From the NCBI RefSeq assembly GCF_000381365.1, contig NZ_KB905466.1, forward strand, positions 2,253,207-2,317,206: a DNA stretch of 64,000 bases, written 5' to 3'. The stretch is from Bacteroides salyersiae WAL 10018 = DSM 18765 = JCM 12988 (GTDB taxonomy: Bacteria; Bacteroidota; Bacteroidia; Bacteroidales; Bacteroidaceae). Within the stretch, counting starts at the first letter, position 1. Each line of letters starts with the position of its first letter. Below, in pieces: positions 39,101 through 46,995 of the stretch. The position numbers were made by a program, and so were the translations under genes. Below the pieces are notes generated by a model. It had not been told where the DNA came from, made no database searches, and saw only the letters and a program-made list of their open reading frames with translations.

Positions 39101-39742
39101 TCCGAAGAATTGCAGGAAAAAGGAGTCATCTCGCAATGGGTAAACAAAACATCCAGTTGTACTACCGTTACCGACTTTGTTTCCACTTACGGCTGTGGAG
39201 TGAATCTGATAAAAGATACCCCCTCTCTGCAAGCCGATATTTTGGGAGACTGGCGCGAAGAGTGTATCTATTATGACGAAAAGACCAAAAGCAATCTGAT
39301 GATTTTCTCAACTCCGTTTACATCTCCTTACCGTGTTCCCTGCCTGATGCACGACCATATTTACAGAATGTCTATCTGCTGGCAGAACGTGGCTTATAAC
39401 CAACCGCCTCATTTAGGATACTATCTGCGCGACTACGTCAAATACCAGCAATCCAACCCTACGGGTATATCACGGCCAGTCCTGACGGATGAACAAAGTA
39501 ATGTTGAGATTCCTTTCACTCTGATTTCCGATGGCATTGTTATCCGGTATACGGATATGGACAATGCCTCCTCCAGCATCCGCGTCTACTCTTTAGACGG
39601 ATTGTGCGTATATCATGTCACAAACCGACTTCAAGGAAGCGGAGAAATCAAACTGGAAGGTCTGGAAGGACTTAAAAAAGGCGTTTACCTGCTTTCTGTA
39701 GTCGTTGATGGAGTAAAGACCGTCAGAAAGATCATACAGTAA
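36167..39742 (+). CDS. Multidomain rhamnogalacturonan lyase (PL11) with N-terminal ThuA-like domain and C-terminal sorting-type domain
   Basis: 1191 residues with signal peptide ending ALSVQA. After a jellyroll-like module (about 25-185), a Rossmann-like ThuA/GATase-type domain follows (AVYVYDSQYANYSISKDPVY...YDLVVASESVAS, about 190-400), then a CHB_HEX_C-like Ig domain (APVISYDSDNKVTISCPTKG, to about 490), then the PL11 part from SWRWLATDPDDIVFNVYRDG, with repeated calcium-type DVDGDGEYEI, DLDGDGKAEVACKTAPGT and DVDGDGCDEI loops typical of eight-bladed PL11 propellers. The last 60 residues (SSIRVYSLDGLCVYHVT...GVYLLSVVVDGVKTVRKIIQ) are a sorting-type domain. Known PL11 enzymes cleave the rhamnose-galacturonate backbone of pectic rhamnogalacturonan I. 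Confidence 0.87.
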   Translation: MRNYWRIILSLFLIGNALSVQAAVKSFTETFVLYTDSEGLTTAYNEGWCLDGKGSGTFGYYSSRSGTFPDPLDDGTITMESDWLDVKGAGNNKGAVFTVTGISGLKLAFQSGSSVTRYVRADISGTSGANITLKGGNDGTEGSMLETSELIPAEQYTITITSWADEECTSGADSRLYYVAFMVNSADLPAAVYVYDSQYANYSISKDPVYLTLTKSYKVTAVDANNYNSVPGTYYTETLKDYDLVVASESVASTNKFGIALAGLAGKVPMLNLKAFYYGSSSWNWATAANPTAGATGWNQIIVADAFKTHPLFADIDFTNAITLFDGTAKTSNNVQSYHSPKEIISADDVLATNGANGYNAIHEHKQSNGKNTYILIPLSYSAIETLTPDAKTLIANAASYVAATKSEYTAPAQVEAPVISYDSDNKVTISCPTKGATIYYGKDVSALSASASVYTESFSLGITTTVRAIAVKEGMLPSEEVSEYIEIIRECGPQVLDPERLNRGTIATYTNDGMLVSWRWLATDPDDIVFNVYRDGTKLNSQLLSSRTNYLDAEGSVNSNYTVEAVSGGKIIETSTALVLEKGYLNIPLDRPAGGTVQGSSYTYTPGDASVGDVDGDGEYEIILKWDPTNQCDNGQNGSQNYTGNVYLDCYKLNGTKLWRIDLGVNIRAGAHYTQFMVYDLDGDGKAEVACKTAPGTIDGKGNNVIMGSDDPKADYRGTHGGKQGVIKTGPEYLTVFEGATGKELSTVAYEPSRNILSDSAWGDSFGNRCERYLACVAYLDGKKPSLVMCRGYYTAAYLCAWDFDGKELKKRWLHASTTKGEGAYGEGAHSLTVGDVDGDGCDEIVYGACCIDHDGSVLYRTGLGHGDALHLGDFIPDREGLEVFMVHEEKSAAYGFEMRDAQTGEILSGRKMGSDIGRGLCADIDSLSRGAEYWSLAKFNMTSDGKYNSITFDCNGDSISTKRPSVNFRTYWTGNLSEELQEKGVISQWVNKTSSCTTVTDFVSTYGCGVNLIKDTPSLQADILGDWREECIYYDEKTKSNLMIFSTPFTSPYRVPCLMHDHIYRMSICWQNVAYNQPPHLGYYLRDYVKYQQSNPTGISRPVLTDEQSNVEIPFTLISDGIVIRYTDMDNASSSIRVYSLDGLCVYHVTNRLQGSGEIKLEGLEGLKKGVYLLSVVVDGVKTVRKIIQ

Positions 39743-39758
39743 AAGACGATTAATTGAA

Positions 39759-39805
39759 AGATAAGCCCATCATTGGCAAATTGATTGCCGATGATGGGCT
39801 TATCT
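39759..39805. terminator. Long symmetrical hairpin between convergent PL11 and GH3 genes
   Basis: AGATAAGCCCATCATTGGCAA (39759-39779) pairs with TTGCCGATGATGGGCTTATCT (39785-39805), 20 of 21 positions plus one G-U, loop of 5. It lies 17 bp after the PL11 stop. No long T-run, so it may act on both strands. Confidence 0.7.
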
Positions 39806-39821
39806 GTGTTATTCCACCAAA

Positions 39822-39945
39822 GCAACTCATCGTTTCAACCTATTGAAACGATGAGTTGCATACTGAAGAAACGGACAGTGCCAACGTATTGAAACGAATG
39901 GTTGCATACCGAAGAAACAAACAGTTTCAAACCGGTTGAAACTAC
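39822..39945. repeat. Palindromic tandem repeat cluster
   Basis: A perfect 17-bp inverted repeat (GCAACTCATCGTTTCAA / TTGAAACGATGAGTTGC, 4-nt loop) leads into two tandem copies of about 48 bp starting TTGAAACGA and containing GTTGCATA and GAAGAAAC, then an AGTTTCAA/TTGAAACT palindrome. It lies downstream of the GH3 gene on the minus strand. It resembles the nested repeats after the dus gene in layout, not in sequence. Confidence 0.65.
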
Positions 39946-39955
39946 CCCGCTATTC

Positions 39956-42181
39956 TTATCTCAATTCGAAAGGAACCACTCCTCTGATATCGGCAGCAGA
40001 AGCGGCAATCACAGCTTCGAACTTACCCGGTTCCGCTATCCACTCATGCTTAGCGTCATCAAAAAAGCTCAGAGCATCTTTGGCAACAGTGAAAGAGACC
40101 TTTTGCTCCTCGCCCGGTGCGAGCTTCACTTTCCGGAAACCTTTCAACTCTTTTACCGGTCGCGGCAAAGAAGATTTCTTGTCACTAATATAAAGCTGCA
40201 CGACCTCTTGCCCTTCACGGTCGCCGGTGTTCTTTACAGTAACCGTAAAAGTAATCGTATCGTCGGCCGTCATCGTCTTTTTATCGGCAACAGGCTTACC
40301 ATATTCAAAAGTAGTATAGCTCAGTCCGTGACCAAACGGGAAAAGCGGCTTCGCTTTCTTCTGTTTGTCGGCCCAACGATAACCTACAAAGATGCCCTCA
40401 TTGTATTTCTCATTCACAATGTCACCCACCTTTTCGCTACCGGGATACTCACCCAACTGATGGGCAGGTACATCTTCCAAACGGGCAGGGAAAGTGAAAG
40501 GCAATTTCCCGGAGGGGTTTACATCACCCATCAATACGGCAGCGATGGCATTTCCGGCCTCCGACCCCAAGAACCAAGCCTGCAAAACCGCCGGAACTTC
40601 CTTGATCCAAGGCATCGCTACGGCATTGCCGGAAACATTGACCACGACTAAATTCTGATTTGTCTTGACCAATTCCGTGATAACCCTGTCCTGACCGTAC
40701 GGCAAACCAAGACCGGTACGGTCAGAGTCTTCGCAATCCTGATGCGCACTCTTATTCAATCCGCCAATGAAAATAACATAATCGGCTTCACCGGCCACCC
40801 GGACAGCTTCGGCAATCAATTCTTCCGGGCTACGGTCATCTTTCAAATTCTGCCCGGAAACAACGCCGTTGTATTCGCCACTGACATCCCCCACATATCC
40901 ACGGGCATAAACCACTTCCGCACGATTACCGACACGATTGCGGATACCATCCAACGGAGAAATTTCCCGTTGTACCTTCAAAGAAGAGGAACCACCTCCC
41001 ACAGTCATCATCTTCACGGCATTCTCGCCTATCACGGCAATCTTCTTTGTTTTAGCTAAATCGATGGGCAACAGGTTACCATTGTTTTGCAGCAATACGA
41101 TACCCGCTTCCCCTATCTTACGGGCGGCATCATAATGCTCCGGAGAACGCATGGCACCATAAGGCCGGTTACGGTCCATCGTTGTACGGAAAGCCAGACG
41201 AAGAATGCGGCGCACTTTATCATCCAGTTCTTTTGTGCCTGCCTTACCCGATTGGATACGTTCAAGGTAAGGATCCGCTAAATAATAATTATCATAAGCA
41301 TTGCTTGCCCCGTTGGAAAGACCGTCTGTCCAGCTACCGAATTCCATATCGAGTCCGTTGGTTATCGCCTGGTCTGTATCATGCACACCGCCCCAGTCGG
41401 ATACCACCACTCCATCAAATCCCCATTCACCTTTCAGGATGTCATTCAGCAGATATTGATTGTGACAGGCATGTTGGCCTTTGTATAAGTTGTACGCCCC
41501 CATGATACTCCACGCTTTGCCCTCCTGCACAGCCGCTTTGAAAGCCGGGAGATAGATTTCATAAAGGGCGCGGTCGTCTACGATGACATTTGTGGTATGG
41601 CGGTTCACCTCCTGATTATTCAATGCATAATGTTTCACACAAGCGGCTACTCCGTTCTGCTGTACTCCCTGCACATAAGGGACGACCATACGTCCGGCCA
41701 GATAAGGATCTTCGCCCATATATTCAAAATTGCGCCCGTTCAACGGGGTACGATAGATGTTCACTCCCGGCCCCAGCAGCACGGTTTTATTGCGATAACG
41801 CGCTTCCTCACCGATGCTTTTGCCATAGAGCATAGACATATCGGTATCCCAGGTAGCGGCCAGACAGGTCAATGCCGGAAAAGCCACACAAGAGTCATTG
41901 GTCCATCCTGCCTGGTCCCATTCATCCCATAACACTTCGGGACGTATGCCGTGAGGACCGTCTGTCATCCAAAACTCAGGAATTCCCAAACGAGCCACGC
42001 CCGGAGAACAGAATTTAGACTGTGCATGCGTGACCGCAATCTTTTCCTCCAGTGTCATTCGAGACAAGGCATCCTCTACTCTCTCTTCAACAGGTTTGCT
42101 ATCATCCAGATAGACGGGTGTCTGTGCCAATACCGGCAGAGCAACCAGGGATAAACCCAATAAGACTGATTTTGCTTTCAT
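39956..42181 (-). CDS. Family 3 glycoside hydrolase (beta-glucosidase/xylosidase-like)
   Basis: 741 residues with signal peptide ending LPVLAQ. The GH3 TIM barrel has RLGIPEFWMTDGPHGIR, GPGVNIYRTPLNGRNFEYMGEDP, VKHYALNNQEVNR and VVVSDWGG, whose Asp (about 262) is the nucleophile. The alpha/beta sandwich domain follows from about 360 (VLLQNNGNLLPI), then a fibronectin-type domain (VTVKNTGDREGQEVVQLY). A periplasmic exo-beta-glycosidase acting on oligosaccharides is expected; the exact sugar is open. It is monocistronic and converges on the PL11 gene. Confidence 0.92.
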   Translation of the reverse strand: MKAKSVLLGLSLVALPVLAQTPVYLDDSKPVEERVEDALSRMTLEEKIAVTHAQSKFCSPGVARLGIPEFWMTDGPHGIRPEVLWDEWDQAGWTNDSCVAFPALTCLAATWDTDMSMLYGKSIGEEARYRNKTVLLGPGVNIYRTPLNGRNFEYMGEDPYLAGRMVVPYVQGVQQNGVAACVKHYALNNQEVNRHTTNVIVDDRALYEIYLPAFKAAVQEGKAWSIMGAYNLYKGQHACHNQYLLNDILKGEWGFDGVVVSDWGGVHDTDQAITNGLDMEFGSWTDGLSNGASNAYDNYYLADPYLERIQSGKAGTKELDDKVRRILRLAFRTTMDRNRPYGAMRSPEHYDAARKIGEAGIVLLQNNGNLLPIDLAKTKKIAVIGENAVKMMTVGGGSSSLKVQREISPLDGIRNRVGNRAEVVYARGYVGDVSGEYNGVVSGQNLKDDRSPEELIAEAVRVAGEADYVIFIGGLNKSAHQDCEDSDRTGLGLPYGQDRVITELVKTNQNLVVVNVSGNAVAMPWIKEVPAVLQAWFLGSEAGNAIAAVLMGDVNPSGKLPFTFPARLEDVPAHQLGEYPGSEKVGDIVNEKYNEGIFVGYRWADKQKKAKPLFPFGHGLSYTTFEYGKPVADKKTMTADDTITFTVTVKNTGDREGQEVVQLYISDKKSSLPRPVKELKGFRKVKLAPGEEQKVSFTVAKDALSFFDDAKHEWIAEPGKFEAVIAASAADIRGVVPFELR

Positions 42182-42300
42182 GATATGATCTATTGTATAT
42201 AGTTAATCAAAGGAAATTTATCATTCATACATACTTCCCGAATATGGCCGCATATTCTCGCTTTCCGGTATTCAACCGTATTTCATTTTCCTACTGTCTC

Positions 42301-43542
42301 CTATCTATAAATCAACGTCGACAGATATTCTTCCGCAAACATCTCATTCGCCACTTCCAACAGATCGTCCGCCGTCAGCGCTTCGATCCGCTTACAGACC
42401 ACTGCCAGATTCTCAAACTTATTATAATGCAGGAAGGTTTTAGCCATACTCAGTGCGTTGTTCTCAAAATTATCCGAAGCAACACAAATCTGGCCGATCA
42501 ACTGCTTCTTGGCTGCCGCCAATTGCGAAGAAGTCATTTTCATGTCACGCATCCGCTTCAATTCCTTATAGGTCAGTTTCAGGCAGGTATCCACGTCTTC
42601 CGGATCTGTCCCGAAGTAGATGCAGAAAGCACCCGTATCCGTATAAGAGGTAAGATTAGACTCTACATTATACACCAATCCGCGACGCTCGCGCAAAGCA
42701 ACATTCAAGCGGCTATTCATACCCGGACCTCCCAAAATATTATTCAGCAGATAAAGGGCTGTACGTTTGTCGTCATAAGCATTGTAAGCACGGGCTCCCA
42801 GCATCACATGTGCCTGATGGGTGTCTTTGGGGATAACCAGATATTCAGGCACATACAGAGGAGGCGGAGTACGTACCCCCTTTACCTCACCATCCGGTAT
42901 ATCCGCCATCCATTTTTCGAGCATATCGACCAGCTTTCTGAAATCGACCTTTCCCTGAACAAAGAAAACCATGTTGGAGGGCTGATACAACCGCCTTGTA
43001 AAATCCAAAGCATCGGATGTACGAAACCGCCTCAACAACTCCGGCCGCCCTAAAATGTTGCGCCCCAACGGATGTCCACGAAAGATCATATCTTCAAAAT
43101 CATCGAAAATAAGTTCCGAAGGATTATCTTCATAAGACTGTATTTCGTCAATGATCACTTCGGTTTCCCTTTCTATCTCCCTTTGAGGAAAAGTAGAACG
43201 AAATACAATATCTACCAGTAATTCCACTGCCCGGGACAGATCATCGGTCAGAAAAGCAGAGTAGACTACCATTTCCTCTTTATTCGTGTAAGCGTTCAAG
43301 TCTCCTCCCACCGCTTCCATCCTATTCAATATATGCCAGGCTTTCCGTTTCTGTGTTCCTTTAAAGATAAGGTGTTCTACAAAATGTGCCATCCCCTGCT
43401 CATTCTCAGCTTCATCCCGGGTTCCGGCATTAACTGCAAAACCACAATAAGTCACGTCAGAAGCAACAGGTTTACAAATAACTCTCAACCCATTCGACAG
43501 AGTTTTCTCCACCTGTTCCGTTAGTAAATTCTTCATTCTCAA
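42301..43542 (-). CDS. M16-family zinc metallopeptidase
   Basis: 413 residues, no signal peptide. The inverted zinc motif HFVEH (His53, Glu56, His57) and the distal Glu in EVIIDEI (about 130) are present, as are GLVYNVESNLTSYTD and the R/Y pair of the C-terminal domain. Length matches the two-domain bacterial processing-peptidase type. Such proteins degrade peptides or process precursors in the cytoplasm or periplasm; this role is not resolved. The start could be Met3. A -7-like TATTTTTG lies on the minus strand at 43571-43564. It is divergent from the next gene. Confidence 0.9.
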   Translation of the reverse strand: MRMKNLLTEQVEKTLSNGLRVICKPVASDVTYCGFAVNAGTRDEAENEQGMAHFVEHLIFKGTQKRKAWHILNRMEAVGGDLNAYTNKEEMVVYSAFLTDDLSRAVELLVDIVFRSTFPQREIERETEVIIDEIQSYEDNPSELIFDDFEDMIFRGHPLGRNILGRPELLRRFRTSDALDFTRRLYQPSNMVFFVQGKVDFRKLVDMLEKWMADIPDGEVKGVRTPPPLYVPEYLVIPKDTHQAHVMLGARAYNAYDDKRTALYLLNNILGGPGMNSRLNVALRERRGLVYNVESNLTSYTDTGAFCIYFGTDPEDVDTCLKLTYKELKRMRDMKMTSSQLAAAKKQLIGQICVASDNFENNALSMAKTFLHYNKFENLAVVCKRIEALTADDLLEVANEMFAEEYLSTLIYR

Positions 43543-43637
43543 GACTAAGTTTTATTGATGCCACAAAAATACAATAAAACTTATTGTCGTTTATAGAAAA
43601 TTGCAGATATTTGTAGACTATAACAGCGACAACGTGT

Positions 43638-44177
43638 ATGGAAAAGATAGGAATATTCTGTTCTGCATCGGGAAACATTGACAAAATGTATTTCGATATG
43701 GCCGGCCGGATAGGCAAATGGATGGGAGAAACAGGAAAAACTCTTGTATATGGCGGTGCCAGTCTCGGACTTATGGAATGTGTAGCGCAAGCAGTAAAAA
43801 CAAACGGCGGCCACATTATCGGCGTAGTCCCTGCCAAACTCGAAGAGAACGGAAAAGTGAGCGCATTGCCCGACCGTATCATCAACACCCGCAATCTTAG
43901 CGACCGTAAGGACATGATCGTAGAAGAATCGGATGTACTCGTTGCCCTCCCCGGAGGTGTAGGTACCCTCGATGAAATATTTCATGTGATGGCAGCCGCA
44001 TCGATCAGTTATCACCACAAGAAAGTGATCTTTTATAATGAGGACGGCTTTTATGACACCCTATTGAAAGCACTCAAGGAGATCGAAGAAAAAGGATTTG
44101 CCCGTCAGCCGTTCTCGACTTACTACGATGTAGCCAACACGCTGGAAGAGTTAAAACAAATAATAACAACCATATGA
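43638..44177 (+). CDS. LOG-family Rossmann-fold protein (nucleotide phosphoribohydrolase-like)
   Basis: 179 residues, cytosolic. GIFCSASGNIDK at the N-terminus, VYGGASLGLMECVA and the hallmark ALPGGVGTLDE (PGGxGTxxE) define the LOG/TIGR00730 family, whose characterised members release a nucleobase from nucleoside monophosphates. The gene overlaps the SIS gene by 4 bp (ATGA), so they are translationally coupled. Divergent from the M16 gene over about 95 bp. Confidence 0.9.
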   Translation: MEKIGIFCSASGNIDKMYFDMAGRIGKWMGETGKTLVYGGASLGLMECVAQAVKTNGGHIIGVVPAKLEENGKVSALPDRIINTRNLSDRKDMIVEESDVLVALPGGVGTLDEIFHVMAAASISYHHKKVIFYNEDGFYDTLLKALKEIEEKGFARQPFSTYYDVANTLEELKQIITTI

Positions 44178-44779
44178 TAGAATCCATCAAAGACCTTTTG
44201 CAAAAGGAAGCACAAGCCGTGCTGAACATCCCCATAACAGATGCGTATGAAAAGGCGGTAAACCTGATTATCGAACAAATACACATCAAAAAAGGCAAGT
44301 TAGTGACCAGTGGTATGGGAAAGGCCGGACAAATAGCCATGAACATCGCAACGACCTTTTGCTCTACGGGCATCCCCTCCGTTTTTCTGCATCCGAGCGA
44401 AGCGCAACACGGAGATTTGGGCATCCTGCAAGAAAATGACCTGTTATTACTCATCTCCAACTCCGGAAAAACACGCGAGATTGTGGAACTGACCCAACTG
44501 GCTCATAATTTGAACCCGAATTTGAAGTTCATCGTTATCACAGGAAATCCGGACAGCCCCTTGGCTGATGAATCGGACGTTTGTCTCAGTACCGGTAAGC
44601 CGGCAGAAGTATGCACATTAGGAATGACTCCTACCACATCGACTACCGTTATGACCGTCATCGGCGACATTCTGGTGGTACAGACCATGCAAAAGACCCA
44701 ATTCACCATTGAAGAATATTCCAAACGCCATCACGGCGGCTATCTTGGAGAAAAATCAAGAGAACTATGCGTAAAGTAA
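44174..44779 (+). CDS. SIS-domain sugar-phosphate isomerase-like protein (KdsD/GutQ type, without CBS domains)
   Basis: 201 residues. VTSGMGKAGQIAMNIATTFC, STGIPSVFLHPSEAQHGDLG and ISNSGKTREIVEL are the SIS motifs of arabinose-5-phosphate isomerases (KpsF/GutQ/KdsD). The CBS pair present in classical KdsD is absent, leaving a SIS-only enzyme. In Kdo synthesis this step makes arabinose 5-phosphate for LPS. It overlaps both neighbours (LOG by 4 bp, PfkB by 13 bp), giving a tightly coupled three-gene operon. Confidence 0.85.
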   Translation: MIESIKDLLQKEAQAVLNIPITDAYEKAVNLIIEQIHIKKGKLVTSGMGKAGQIAMNIATTFCSTGIPSVFLHPSEAQHGDLGILQENDLLLLISNSGKTREIVELTQLAHNLNPNLKFIVITGNPDSPLADESDVCLSTGKPAEVCTLGMTPTTSTTVMTVIGDILVVQTMQKTQFTIEEYSKRHHGGYLGEKSRELCVK

Positions 44780-45684
44780 TCGGTATCGGTGAAACGATCC
44801 TCGACATTATTTTCGAAGGAAACCAGCCTTCGGCCGCCGTACCGGGCGGTTCTGTATTCAATGGTATCGTCTCGTTGGGACGGGCAGGAGTAAATGTCTC
44901 TTTTATCAGCGAAACAGGAAACGACCGCGTAGGAAACATCATCCTGCAATTCATGCGTGAAAACAACATACCGACAGACCACGTCAATGTATTCCCGGAT
45001 GGAAAATCACCCGTATCACTCGCATTCCTGAATGAGCACAGTGATGCGGAATACATTTTTTATAAAGACTACCCCAAACAAAGGCTCGATGTCCTGTTTC
45101 CGGAAATCCATGAAGACGATATAGTAATAGTCGGTTCGTATTACGCCCTTAACCCTGTGCTTCGCGACAAGATACTGGAATTGCTGGAAACGGCAAAAGA
45201 GAAGAAAGCGATCATCTATTACGATCCCAATTTCCGGAGTTCACATAAGGACGAAGCTATCAAGCTGACATCAACCATCATCGAGAATCTGGAATATGCC
45301 GACATTGTACGCGGATCGGCAGAAGATTTCTTCTATATGTACGGCCTGAATGACGCAGACAAGATATATAAAGATAAGATCCAGTTCTATTGCCCGAACT
45401 TCATTTGCACCGCAGGAGCCGGACAGATCTCATTGCGTACCAGAAATTGCAGAAAAGAATATCCGATAGAACCGTTAAAGGCCGTCAGCACAATCGGTGC
45501 AGGGGACAACTTCAATGCAGGACTTATTTATGGGATGTTGAAATACGACGTGCGTTATCGTGATCTCGACAATCTGGACGAAAACACCTGGGATAAAATC
45601 ATCCGGCACGGTAAAGACTTTGCAGCAGAAGTGTGTAAGAGCTTTAACAATTCAATTTCAAAAGAATTTGCAAAGAGCCTGTAA
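44767..45684 (+). CDS. PfkB-family carbohydrate kinase
   Basis: 305 residues, cytosolic. GETILDIIF at the N-terminus, GGSVFNGIVSLGRAG, SETGNDRVGN and the C-terminal STIGAGDNFNAGLIYGML (anion hole GAGD, with the catalytic Asp) are the family signatures. It phosphorylates a sugar with ATP; candidates include fructose, ribose or a nucleoside. Being coupled to a SIS isomerase and a LOG hydrolase, it may handle sugar phosphates released from nucleotides, which is only inference. Confidence 0.9.
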   Translation: MRKVIGIGETILDIIFEGNQPSAAVPGGSVFNGIVSLGRAGVNVSFISETGNDRVGNIILQFMRENNIPTDHVNVFPDGKSPVSLAFLNEHSDAEYIFYKDYPKQRLDVLFPEIHEDDIVIVGSYYALNPVLRDKILELLETAKEKKAIIYYDPNFRSSHKDEAIKLTSTIIENLEYADIVRGSAEDFFYMYGLNDADKIYKDKIQFYCPNFICTAGAGQISLRTRNCRKEYPIEPLKAVSTIGAGDNFNAGLIYGMLKYDVRYRDLDNLDENTWDKIIRHGKDFAAEVCKSFNNSISKEFAKSL

Positions 45685-45691
45685 CACCAAC

Positions 45692-45758
45692 ATATCGCCA
45701 CGGAATAATGTGAGAATCCCGTTTTCCCTCTCGGTCATGCATCATTCTGTGGCAATAT
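45692..45758. terminator. Imperfect hairpin after the kinase gene
   Basis: ATATCGCCACGGAATAATG and CATCATTCTGTGGCAATAT are complementary at 16 of 19 positions (loop of 29 nt). It is 8 bp after the kinase stop and has no T-run. Confidence 0.4.
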
Positions 45759-45826
45759 ATCCACGTTAAAAACCCTATACTTTGGCTAATAATCGCAAAG
45801 GAATTATATTGTGCGCCAGTAATTCC

Positions 45827-45834
45827 TATCTTTG
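45827..45834 (+). promoter_or_regulatory. Probable -7 box of the phosphatase gene
   Basis: TATCTTTG, exact TAnnTTTG, 28 bp before the start codon. The nearest TTG upstream is about 15 bp away, closer than usual. Confidence 0.55.
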
Positions 45835-45862
45835 CATATAGAGTTATTAGACAAATTATACT

Positions 45863-46921
45863 ATGTATAAGAACCTGTTAAGCTGGCTGACCGTCCTCGT
45901 GCTGTTTCCATCCTGCTCCAAAACTCCGCCGAATATCTCGGTTGTCTGTGAGGAGAACAACGTAGGAAACTGCATCATCAAATGGGAAACCGCCCCTCTC
46001 ATACACGGGCAGGTGAAAGTTTATGCATCCGCCAATCCGGAGTTAATCCCGGAAACAATGCCGATTGCGGCCGCTCCCATTTCTGAAGGGAAAATGGTCA
46101 TTGTCACAGACGACCCCTCTCGACGCTACTATTATACAATGGTATTCAATAATAAATACCGCGTGAAGGTGGCTACCCGTAACATCAATATCCCCGGAAT
46201 ACAAAATTTCCGCGACTTAGGAGGATACAGATCCTCCACTACAGGGAAAAATGTCCGTTGGGGAATGCTCTACCGTTCTGCACAAATCGACAGTTTAGGT
46301 TGTGCCGCACGCCGGGAGTTGAGAAATATGGGCATAAGGACCATCATCGACCTCCGTGCTCCCGAAGAGCTGAATAACTATCCGCAGATCCAGAAAGGTT
46401 TCAATGTGGTGCATATTCCTATCGCTACGGGAAATATGGAGAAAGTGTTGCAGGGAATACAGGAAGGGAAAATAAAAGGCGACACAATCAACCGGATCGT
46501 GGAACGCATGAACCGCGAATTGGTAATAAACTATCGCGATGAATACAAAAAATTATTTGAACTTCTGCTCGATCGCAGTAATTATCCGGCCATCATCCAC
46601 TGTTCTTCCGGCAAAGGACGTACGGGCATTGCTTCTGCACTCGTGCTCGCCACATTGGGTGTAAACGAAGATATCATCATGCAGGATTACCGCCTGAGCA
46701 ATGATTATTTCAACATTCCCAAAGCGTCTAAGTATGCCTACAAGCTTCCGGTGAATTCGCAAGAAGCCATTACCACCGTCTATACAGCCAAAGAGGATTT
46801 TCTGAATGCAGCGAAAGAAGAGATCGAACGGACCTATTCCGATATCCCCACTTATCTGCGGAAAGGACTTGGGCTAACTGCGGAAAATATAGAGAAACTA
46901 CAAAACATTATGCTCGAATAA
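45863..46921 (+). CDS. Tyrosine-phosphatase-like (DSP/PTP) lipoprotein
   Basis: 352 residues; signal peptide with lipobox LFPSCSKTPP (Cys about 19). An N-terminal beta-sandwich (about 25-105) is followed by a PTP-like domain: NFRDLGGYRSS, WGMLYRSAQID, TIIDLRAPEEL and IHCSSGKGRTG, the CX5R signature with catalytic Cys and Arg. That is the Y_phosphatase3 type, related to enzymes that dephosphorylate tyrosine or phosphoinositides. A membrane-anchored, extracytoplasmic location is unusual for regulation inside the cell and suggests a periplasmic or surface substrate, such as phosphoinositol or host-derived phosphate esters; this is inference. Confidence 0.82.
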   Translation: MYKNLLSWLTVLVLFPSCSKTPPNISVVCEENNVGNCIIKWETAPLIHGQVKVYASANPELIPETMPIAAAPISEGKMVIVTDDPSRRYYYTMVFNNKYRVKVATRNINIPGIQNFRDLGGYRSSTTGKNVRWGMLYRSAQIDSLGCAARRELRNMGIRTIIDLRAPEELNNYPQIQKGFNVVHIPIATGNMEKVLQGIQEGKIKGDTINRIVERMNRELVINYRDEYKKLFELLLDRSNYPAIIHCSSGKGRTGIASALVLATLGVNEDIIMQDYRLSNDYFNIPKASKYAYKLPVNSQEAITTVYTAKEDFLNAAKEEIERTYSDIPTYLRKGLGLTAENIEKLQNIMLE

Positions 46922-46957
46922 TTTGTAATTTATAATTCATAATTCATAATTAATCTC

Positions 46958-46965
46958 TATCTTTG
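46958..46965 (+). promoter_or_regulatory. Probable -7 box of the DEAD-box helicase gene
   Basis: TATCTTTG, exact TAnnTTTG, 30 bp before the ATG at 46996. It follows a run of AATTCATAATT repeats and overlaps an in-frame TTG, showing that this TTG is not the start. Confidence 0.7.
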
Positions 46966-46995
46966 CCACCGAATATAAAGATATACAGAGATTTA

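Noticed and set aside
39822..39945. CRISPR-like array
   Set aside because: Only two imperfect 48-bp copies next to a palindrome, with no distinct spacers.
39902..40651. 249-codon frame opposite the GH3 gene
   Set aside because: Antisense to the GH3 C-terminal domains and starting inside the repeat cluster; no domain.
42193..43053. 286-codon frame opposite the M16 peptidase gene
   Set aside because: Antisense to a clear peptidase with zinc motif; no independent coding evidence.
46963..46995. TTG start extending the helicase gene
   Set aside because: It overlaps the TATCTTTG -7 box, so it cannot be in the transcript.
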